Origin: Bombyx mori
Lineage: Eukaryota; Arthropoda; Insecta; Lepidoptera; Bombycidae
NCBI RefSeq assembly: GCF_030269925.1
Contig: NC_085107.1
Location: 14,012,001 to 14,076,000, forward strand
Direction: 5' to 3'
Length of the DNA stretch: 64,000 nucleotides
This document shows, one piece after another, positions 56,164 to 64,000 of the stretch (position 1 is its first letter; the number at the start of each line of letters is the position of its first letter). The notes beneath the pieces were generated by a model. The model searched no databases and was not told where the DNA came from. It saw only the letters and a list, made by a program, of their open reading frames with translations. Position numbers and translations under genes: made by a program.

Positions 56164-59100
56164 GTGAGTCTATAGTTATATAAAATATTATCTACAACTA
56201 ATTATGAGCGCACCTATCAGGTGTGGTTGAAGTGAATTTAAAACAATTAGTTATATGAGTTGACGAAGAAATGACATAATCAATGTAGCAACTTCCGGAA
56301 ACAAATTTTATTAGATCTTCAATTTAGGTACTGTTAAATTAAATGTTTCTAACAAAATGATATTCAAACAACCGAATTGCTCAAGTTTGCCCTACAGTAC
56401 CTGCGTATGTTGAAACACCGTTGAATTAGACTATTTCCATGCATTAAACAGAATTTACTAGACAAGAAGCAAGTTAGCATTTAGTTTCGCAATTAATGCT
56501 TAAGAAACTTGTGACCAGCGAGCGAGTTAAGAAAAGAACTAATCAAACAAGGACTCGCATTTATCAGTTTGTACACAATTTGCAGAATTGATCGCGTACA
56601 TCGACAAAAATACTTGCATACTGTATACACAATATACATTGATTGTTATCAAGGACATTGATGGATATAATAAAGTTAAAATCGGATTATAAAACTCGAG
56701 CCCGATATTGCAAAATCAAACAATCACTAAAACAACATTCTGCCGCTTAAGTTTCAATAAGTCTTTTTTCACAATCAATTTTTTTAATAAAATTACATAT
56801 ATTTTTATTATGATACTTATTACGTAAACATATTTCAGTAGCAATGCAGGTACTTAATATTTTATTGACACAGCGAGTTTTCCGCGGCATTGTATCTGCC
56901 CGCGTAAAAACGGCCCATTCCCACAGACTACATCGCATTATTGTCTTAAGAGTTCGAAAACCCGGCGGTTATGTCGAGCGACATTATGTAACGTTATAAA
57001 ACTCGTTTACCTATCTCAAACACCTGTTTGTAAAAACGTTCCAAATCCATAAGTTCGGAGCGGCTCGCTTTTCTTATAGTTTTGTACTGATTTATTTACT
57101 GATTTATATATTTATTATATTTAAACAAACACTTAGGGTTACATTGGAACCTTTTTGAAGTTATACTTCTTTAGGCGCGTTATGATGAGAGTAATATTTT
57201 CGATGCGCGTGCACCGTGACACAAAATTAACAGAATGAAGTTGCCCACTAAATCGCTCATTACAATACGACCGACGTAACTTGGCGAGTCTGAATATAGC
57301 CGCAGGTGAACTTTCCGAACCGTACCGAGAATTACCGAATTTATACTATGTCAAGAAAAGGGATATCCAATATACGTGTTTGAAGATGTTGTTTAATCGA
57401 CTTTTTTCAAATTGATTAAAATTTAAATAAAATAAAAAAGAAATAAATTTAATAAAAATAAAGTATAACTTCTTACGCACGTACATAAGTAGGTACACGC
57501 ACCTTTTTTTTGTATTTATTATAAGTAAGCCTTTGATATCTTTATTTATTAATAAACTAATGTCGGATCAGATACATAGTGCTTGTTGCCGTTTCACTAT
57601 GGAATTATAATCAAAACTTTTCATAAATTTTAACGGACGAAATCGAAAGCGATAATACAGCGAAAGTCCTCGGGCATTTTTATTCAGAGCGAACGCCCTG
57701 TGATGACGTAATATGGTTAACTGTTCCTATTGCGTAATAATATCGTTACACTCATAATAACAGGTTTTTTGTAACCTAGTAATAATAGATACTGCGGTAC
57801 ACAGTACACTGTTGCACAGCACGTATACGTTTAGCAGTATACAGGAGGAAAGGGAAAGAAAAAAAACAGACATTCTACATTTATTTATGATATATCTTGA
57901 CTGTTGAAAATTGTTGAAACTACTGCTGCGAAACATATTCAAAATTTACAAAAAAATGCAGATAGGTGTAACATAAAAGTTGGCTGCACTTCCATTTCTG
58001 TATCACGTTTGTTTTCAATTATATTTACGCACGAGTTATTTAATTTTTAAAGAAATTGTTTTCTTTTATATTGTTTTTTTTTTTAACTAAATATATATAC
58101 TTTTTTTTCCTACCTAAGCTGAAAGAAAAAAAAAATTATATATATTTAGTTCAAAAAAAACATATCACGAAGTTTAATAAAATTTATGGAAGCTGTTAAA
58201 CCTTTCTGTTAAACATACCTACATAATATCCGTATTTTACAAAACATCTAAGGTCAAGAGGATATTATTAATTATTACTAATAGTAAATTTCTAATGAAT
58301 TACACAAAGTACGTATAATAAGTTAAAAATATTTTACTTTTTTGAATAATTACAACGATACTACTTCTAAATCTACATACACAGATATATTTGGTAAAAA
58401 TATTACTTATGGCCTATTGGTTTAAAAAAAGGATATTCTTTTTCTGTATTTGATATAATGTGATATAATCTACTTAATAAACGTTCTTGTTATAAACGAA
58501 CAGTGAACTGAGAAAGTGTTATTGACGCGCAAAGTTGAAAGTTGAATGAGACTAAGAGAGATTAAGAGAGAAGAGAGATATTTTTCATAATTATTCGTCT
58601 ATGCAGTGTGTGTTCTATGAGTACTATGTTCCGTGTCACAAATGCGTAGAAGTGTGCCCGTTTGACAAATGGAAAGCTCGCGGTTTTCTCAAACATATTG
58701 CGTCACGCTCCTCCTCTAAAGAAAGAATAATTATTTTCCGCGCAAAACAAAACAATCGTCGTTGACACGCACCGATACATTTGGTTACGGTAAAATTGTA
58801 TAGGAACACGCACTATAGGTATATTAATGGTCTGTCCACGAAGCGGTGACGTTTTAATGCACTAATTGGCATTCATACAGGCACTTAGAATTGTAGAAAT
58901 AAATTTTCAATGTTACTTAAACGTTCTAAGGTTCTCATTGATCGTCTGCCGCGAGCAAGCACTGTTTCTGCTTCGGTTATATTTGATACGTATTAAGCAA
59001 TACTTTTACAAGATCGCTAACCTTGAATCCGTTTATTGACTGATATTTTGTGTTTATAAAAATTATTGCCTATGGCTAATTGTAAGCAATCGATTTCTCA

Positions 59101-60951
59101 ATTGTGTCCGTCTCAACAAACAAACACCCGTTAGACTAGATAGAATGTTATTAAAGACGCGTTAAAAATTATCCATTTGTATTTAAGTAACTGTTTTAGC
59201 TATTACGTAACAGGCCCTTGATAAAAAAATCTTCGATAGTACATATAAGCGAATATATAATTTATCAATAAAGCAATAAAAGCGATCAGTCACCTTTAGA
59301 AGAGGGCGACATGATTTCAAAAGGAAAGAAAGCAACGAGCACGTTGCACAACAATAATAAGGTATTTTCCAATCGTGTCAAAAAAAAACAAATCTGTGAC
59401 GTAAGAATATTTATATAACATGATTTTAATTTTATTTTAGTGTAGTGTTTTTATTAATTAATATTTATATTAAATAATAAATAATTCAATAGTTATATTA
59501 AATGAATCGTAAGTATAAAGCCGAGAGGAATGCATGAACAAAATTACTATTGTCGTAATATTTGGATATTTTTTTCTGAGAAACTCACTACTAGCTCAAA
59601 ACTCATTCTGCTTTTAAATATAGAACACGGACGTTTAATTGATATTATATTCTCTTCTTTTAAAACTTATTTATAGCGGAATATTAATTTGACCTCTAGT
59701 AAAAAAATTGTTACTAGGTATTTTTAATAATAAGAGGACGATAAAATTACCACTAACATATCTACGACGCACGGAAACATAACTTAAGATATACTATAAA
59801 TGGGACTTATATTTATTTAATTTCACTATGATCTATGAAACTCTCTACATGAAACTCTAGTAAAAAATAATTCTAATTGCTATGAAGATGTTGATATTCT
59901 ACACTACTTAGTACTTAATTTCTCAACGCATACAAAAAAGTAAAATTAATCTCCTCTATTTCAAACCAGATTATAAACTTTTTGTTGCGTCTGTAAAAAC
60001 TAAGTTCAAAAGTACTTACTTAAATACTAGTTACTGTTTTTGGGCGTACCTTACATAAGTACTCCCATTTCAGTGCAATTCCAGTCGGTATTGTTGTGCA
60101 TTCCAGTTTAAACTTGTTTGTATATATTATGTATATATAAGATTGTAAAAAAAATGTGCGACTTTGCGGTTTATTTTACGGAGTGTCTTCACGTCAATTT
60201 CGGACGCATTGCGAATTGTCCTTAACTTAGAACAGAAGCTAAGCGAATGTTTCAAATTATAATAACACATTTCTGTGACTCCAAGTCTGTAATATTGAAT
60301 TCAGATAGGTATTCCATTATTTAAAAAGTCATGTGATCAGAAGTTACGGAGTCACATTTTTCGTTATTATTTTACTATTTTAGTACATAACATCTATCCC
60401 GCATCTATATTCTATTTATTATTTATTTAAATTATATATTTGAAAGTGTTGTGCTTTACGGAACTATAATAGTTTACTACGCTATACTCGTTATTACATA
60501 CGTATTATGGCAAAAAGACCTATTTTGATGTAAATTCAATAACAAATACTTTTAAACAGTTATTATGACTAAACAATTACATAAATGCTTAGTTTTCTAA
60601 TAATAATTTTATTATTAGACAAAAGCTCTATACTAGATTTTAATACGCCGTTGCTTTATTCAATTTCATACAATGGTCATAGAGCATTTGGTAAATTAAT
60701 TACCGACATTATTACAATTTTATTTCAGATACTGCGCTCTTTTCATACATCAAAAACATACAAATTGTTGTCATCAAAATTACTAACCTAAATTAAACAC
60801 AGTTCATTTAACATCAACTACAATTATTATATTTACAGTTACAAAAACTACGAAATTTTCTAAATTCCTTACTTTTTAAAACGCAGCGAATTGAATAATA
60901 ATTGTTTTTTTTTTCTTATAAATAATCTTTGTTTTTTTTCATTATCAACAG
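56164..60951 (+). other. Large intron of the fibrinogen-related gene
   Basis: A 4.8-kb intron between the linker exon and the first fibrinogen-domain exon, with GT at 56164 and AG at 60950-60951. It is AT-rich and contains a long hairpin at 58074-58160. No nested gene is seen; frames of 60-71 codons inside it have no motif. Confidence 0.85.
58074..58160. repeat. Long inverted repeat (hairpin) in the large intron
   Basis: The left arm 'ttttttttttaactaaat', 'atatatac' and poly(T) is mirrored by a right arm of poly(A), 'ttatatatatttagtt' and 'caaaaaaaa'. The arms are about 36 bp, imperfect, with a ~13-bp loop around 'ctacctaagctga'. The loop sequence equals the very end of the R3 LINE tail in reverse. 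Confidence 0.75.
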
Positions 60952-61083
60952 GGCTATTCGTGCGTAGATCTTCTTAACGCCGGCATGAGAGAATCAGGAG
61001 TTTATTACTTACAAATCAGGGGCACAACATATTGGTTCCTGAAAGTATTTTGTGAGCAAAATGTTGCCGACGGAGGTTGGACT
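60952..61083 (+). CDS. Fibrinogen-related protein, start of the fibrinogen-like domain
   Basis: Acceptor 'cattatcaacag', donor 'tggact/gtgagt', phase 0, 44 codons. It reads GYSCVDLLNAGMRESGVYYL, then TTYWFLKVFCEQNVADGGWT, the standard beginning of a fibrinogen C-terminal domain (C..L...G...SGVY..., V.C..., GGWT). The first two domain cysteines, which pair with each other in this family, are present. Confidence 0.95.
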
Positions 61084-61272
61084 GTGAGTTTCAATTGAAT
61101 CATTTAACACGACTTATTTACGATAATATCAAATAATGATGACTATCTAGCATGTTAAAGAATCTATTTTTCGAATATTTTAGAGCACAGATACATTGTT
61201 ATGTGAACTCTGTTTCCTCTATTATCTATTTTTTTGTCTTTTATTATTGAAATATCGAACGAATTGTGCTAG

Positions 61273-61460
61273 GTAATACATCGTCGTGACGATTACGGTC
61301 AGCCAGCGGAGAATTTTAATCGTGATTGGAGCGATTATAAGAACGGCTTCGGGGACCCGAGCAAAGAGTTTTGGCTCGGCAACGAGAACATCTACATGCT
61401 GACCAACAATGACGACTACATGCTCAGAGTCGAACTTGAAGACTTCGATGGAAACAAAAG
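61273..61460 (+). CDS. Fibrinogen-related protein, fibrinogen-like domain exon 2
   Basis: Acceptor 'gaattgtgctag', donor 'aacaaaag/gtaaat', phase 0 in and 2 out. It reads [40 protein letters not shown] and [20 protein letters not shown]. The matches to V.QRR.DG...F.R.W..Y..GFG....EFWLGNE....LT are unambiguous for the family. Confidence 0.97.
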
Positions 61461-61473
61461 GTAAATATTAAAA

Positions 61474-61768
61474 ACTAGCTGACCCGGCAGACTTCGTAGT
61501 GCCTCAATCGATAAATAAAAGACCTAAACTTTTGTATAAAATAAACTTAAAACAAACAAAAGGAATCCGTCTGACGCGGGACACATCAAAGGAAAAACAA
61601 AATTGTTATTTTTATTTAATTCCGAATATTTTCATATTTATCTACCTTTTAAACCTTCTCTGGACTTCCAGAAATAATTCAAGACCAAAATTAGCCAAAT
61701 CGGTCCAGCCGTTCTCGAGTTTTAGCGAGACTAACGAACAGCAATTCTTTTTTATATATATAAATAGA
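61474..61768 (-). mobile_element. Non-autonomous Helitron inside an intron of the fibrinogen-related gene
   Basis: Same family as 26055-26347, reversed. It begins 'actagctgacccggcagac' only 14 bp after the exon boundary at 61460 and ends near 'tatatataaatagaag'. It makes up about 80 percent of the 375-bp intron. The 3' end (approximate) is set at the last 'ga'. Confidence 0.75.
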
Positions 61769-61835
61769 AGATATATAGATAATAGTTAGCGTATTTTTTA
61801 CTTATATTTTTTTTACCTAATCATTTATTGCACAG

Positions 61836-61979
61836 ATACGCACAGTATTCGCACTTCAAGATATATTCCGAAGCGGAATACTACAAACTGGAGATTGAAG
61901 GGTACGAGGGTACAGCAGGCGACTCCCTCAACGATCCATGGTATGGGTCTAACAACAGCCCCTTCTCCACTTATAACAG
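61836..61979 (+). CDS. Fibrinogen-related protein, fibrinogen-like domain exon 3
   Basis: Acceptor 'tcatttattgcacag', donor 'cttataacag/gtaaat', phase 2 in and out. It reads YAQYSHFKIYSEAEYYKLEI, then EGYEGTAGDSLNDPWYGSNN and SPFSTYN. 'GTAGDSL' and 'FST' match the conserved G.AGD.L...... F.T segment that leads to the calcium loop. Confidence 0.97.
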
Positions 61980-62475
61980 GTAAATGTAGTTTTATAAAAC
62001 AAAAAAATACACGATTAAATAGCAAACCGAACTAAAATTTTCAATATACTTTCCTTGTGATCTTGGCATCAGGCCAACTATAATAGAATTACTAAATTTC
62101 GTCATCGGTCCATGATATATGTGAAAATTTTCAAATTAATCGGGCGTCTTGAAGTCGATTAAAGTTACGATTCAAGATCCCGTTATTTAAATAAGATATA
62201 AACTAACAAAACCGTGTTAATATCTTCAAGTGAAACGAATATAATTTACCAGTAACGATCCACCTAAAAATATGTACTTTATTCCAAGTTCATCTATACG
62301 CTTCACTTAAAACCAACATCTAATTAGCTTCAGCCTTAATGAAGATTAACGTGCCCTAACGTAAACACAAAAGTAACTTAACGTTCGTATCGATTATAGA
62401 ATAGAAAACTCCATTTAGAGATGTGACATTGAAGTTCATTTTACATTAATACTAATTTAAATGGATGCATTCCAG

Positions 62476-62600
62476 AGACAACGATAGATCTTCGCTGAAC
62501 TGCGCTTCAATGTTGAAGGGAGGTTGGTGGTGGAAGTCATGCGGTCGCGGCCTCAATGGGTTGTACTTGCATGATCCACAGGATCTTACCGCCAGACAAG
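62476..62600 (+). CDS. Fibrinogen-related protein, calcium-site and NCA/GGWW exon
   Basis: Acceptor 'ggatgcattccag', donor 'gccagacaag/gtatga', phase 2 in and 1 out. With the previous exon it makes RDNDRSSLNCASMLKGGWWW, then KSCGRGLNGLYLHDPQDL. The D-N-D loop is the family's calcium site. The cysteines in NCA and KSC form the second conserved disulfide, and the aromatic GGWWW is where ligands such as acetyl groups bind in related lectins. Binding specificity cannot be read from sequence alone. Confidence 0.97.
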
Positions 62601-62821
62601 GTATGACGTTATAAGAATTTGTTGAGTTTTAGATTATAGAGGATAACCGTAAACTAAAAATTTCAAATTCCAATATTTTCAAATTCCATTCTAACGTTCG
62701 AAACCTCACAGATCACACAAGTTTCATAGATAACCCTACCATTAATTAACCGTTCATAGATAATAAATAATACGCGGTGTTTTAGCTTGAAGAGCAAATA
62801 TTTATGTCTCTGTTATTTCAG

Positions 62822-62913
62822 GCATAGTATGGTTCCGCTGGAGAGGTTGGGACTACACCTTGAAGAGAGCGTCCATGATGATCAAGCCCAAAGGCCTGCA
62901 GCCTAACACGTGA
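62822..62913 (+). CDS. Fibrinogen-related protein, last exon
   Basis: Acceptor 'ctctgttatttcag', 29 codons and TGA. It reads GIVWFRWRGWDYTLKRASMM followed by IKPKGLQPNT, the usual GI.W..W.G..YSLK...MMIRP end. The seven exons found code for at least 672 residues; with a signal-peptide exon still missing, the full protein is longer. It is probably secreted and either an immune lectin or a developmental signal-binding protein; the sequence does not decide. Confidence 0.96.
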
Positions 62914-63762
62914 AGCACGCTGTTGAATTCAGTATTTTCTAGGATTTTCGCGAACTGTAGGCATTATCAAAAACAGTTTTACGTTTTAACTTTTTATATC
63001 TACAAACATGATGCACAGCAGATACGTAAAGCATAAAAATATTATTGTTTATATTATTATACTTACGAAGCTGCTAGTACAATAACAGTAATATCTTCAG
63101 ATGCCGGGCGTTCAGTAGATGTGTTTACTCATCTGCTATATACGATGCCCGTGGATCTGAATATAACTCTAATCTCGTGTCTATTTCATTCATTTTTTTT
63201 TTAAGTTTCAATTGCTGAAATATATTCCGTTTTCGCTACCGATGTCCACAGACTATACATAGCCAGACGCGAGATTAAAACTGAAGTATTTTTAATGACC
63301 GCGCCGATAACGTTTAAATTCAACCGGTCATTTCGAATTACCTGGATTCGAATATAATCCTGCAGCTTACTTTAATATAATAAAATTGTGTATGTTAGTA
63401 ATTACAAGAAAATGACATTAAACTGTTATTATAATATTGAAAATGCTTAAATTTTATACATTTTTTTATTACTAAGAATCCGTGTAATAAAACTGGCGTT
63501 GCCATCGCAACCCCACAAACATTTAGTATCCATCACTGTAAATATATTTCTTCACTAATCATTCTATTCGCTATACTTTTATCTTCGTATTCGATATTTG
63601 TAAATAACGAGACGCTAGAATATTCTATCAACGTGCCACATCAAAACGCAAATTTCATTAATTTATTATTCATTAAAACTTCGAAACATGATTGTATTTC
63701 GTTAATTAGGTTTATAATTTAGATTATAAGTTAAAAAATTGTATTAAGATGTAAATAATAAA
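62914..63762 (+). other. Probable 3' UTR of the fibrinogen-related gene
   Basis: No further coding. A canonical AATAAA at 63757-63762 in 'gtaaataataaacttcac' is a plausible polyadenylation signal; earlier A/T-rich variants cannot be excluded. Confidence 0.55.
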
Positions 63763-64000
63763 CTTCACGAGCGATATCAGCTCAAAATGAAAAGACATTT
63801 TGTATCGATTAGAAATTGGTGTGAAGGGAATGCTACCATTTAATATGTTGTACATGACACGAGAAGAACAAACAATTCGATATAAATGCTAGTTTAGAGT
63901 ACATATGTAAGATTATAATTTAGTGTATCTCTACTACTTCAAGCAAAGTACATTGATATTTTGTAAAACATTTACACTTTCCTACAAATATTTATTAACA

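Noticed and set aside
1..64000. CRISPR array, operon, riboswitch or prophage
   Set aside because: No regularly spaced repeats with unique spacers, no bacterial gene organisation, and clear eukaryotic introns and SINEs.

Overview
The window is lepidopteran genomic DNA, almost certainly silkworm (Bombyx mori or its wild relative B. mandarina). The evidence is about twenty copies of the Bombyx Bm1 SINE, three compact bombyxin-type (insulin-family) prohormone genes, and AT-rich intergenic DNA packed with mariner, Helitron and LINE remnants. Nothing bacterial, viral or CRISPR-like is visible. Most open reading frames in the window are chance frames or lie inside transposable elements.

Host genes fall in two places. 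(1) At 35.2-40.1 kb are three single-exon insulin-like peptide genes. Two are on the minus strand (35260-35556 and 38853-39137) and one on the plus strand (39803-40069). The second and third are head to head, with 665 bp between their start codons. Each encodes a signal peptide, B chain, C peptide and A chain with all six family cysteines. Each has a CATATAAA TATA box about 95-135 bp before its ATG and a poly(A) signal shortly after its stop. The third gene lacks the usual dibasic site immediately before the A chain. (2) At 54.6-62.9 kb (plus strand) is a multi-exon gene for a secreted-type fibrinogen-related protein. Seven exons join in frame into at least 672 residues: a long coiled-coil region, a Ser/Thr/Pro-rich linker, and a C-terminal fibrinogen-like domain with a recognisable calcium site. 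Its first exon or exons were not found.

The rest is repeat territory. 0-11 kb: a 1.25-kb Helitron-like element with internal tandem repeats, Bm1 copies, and a tRNA-derived SINE nested in a LINE tail. 11-20 kb: a LINE tail split by a second LINE, a GC-rich element fragment, more LINE tails, and a Bm1 nested in one of them. 20-30 kb: a short Helitron, two copies of an inverted-repeat (MITE-like) element, two inverted Helitron copies and LINE tails. 31-35 kb: a GAGA microsatellite, a LINE tail and an almost complete mariner (33237-34525) with TA target duplication but an Asp-to-Asn change at a catalytic position and one frameshift. 36-51 kb: a double Helitron unit, tRNA-like SINE DNA, LINE tails and a second, more decayed mariner (about 44551-45695). 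The fibrinogen gene region carries a Helitron inside a 375-bp intron and a long hairpin inside its 4.8-kb intron.

For function, the prohormone cluster and the fibrinogen-like gene are the only loci likely to make host proteins. No evidence in the sequence links them functionally. All calls come from reading the sequence; family names for repeats rest on recognised motifs and not on a database search.
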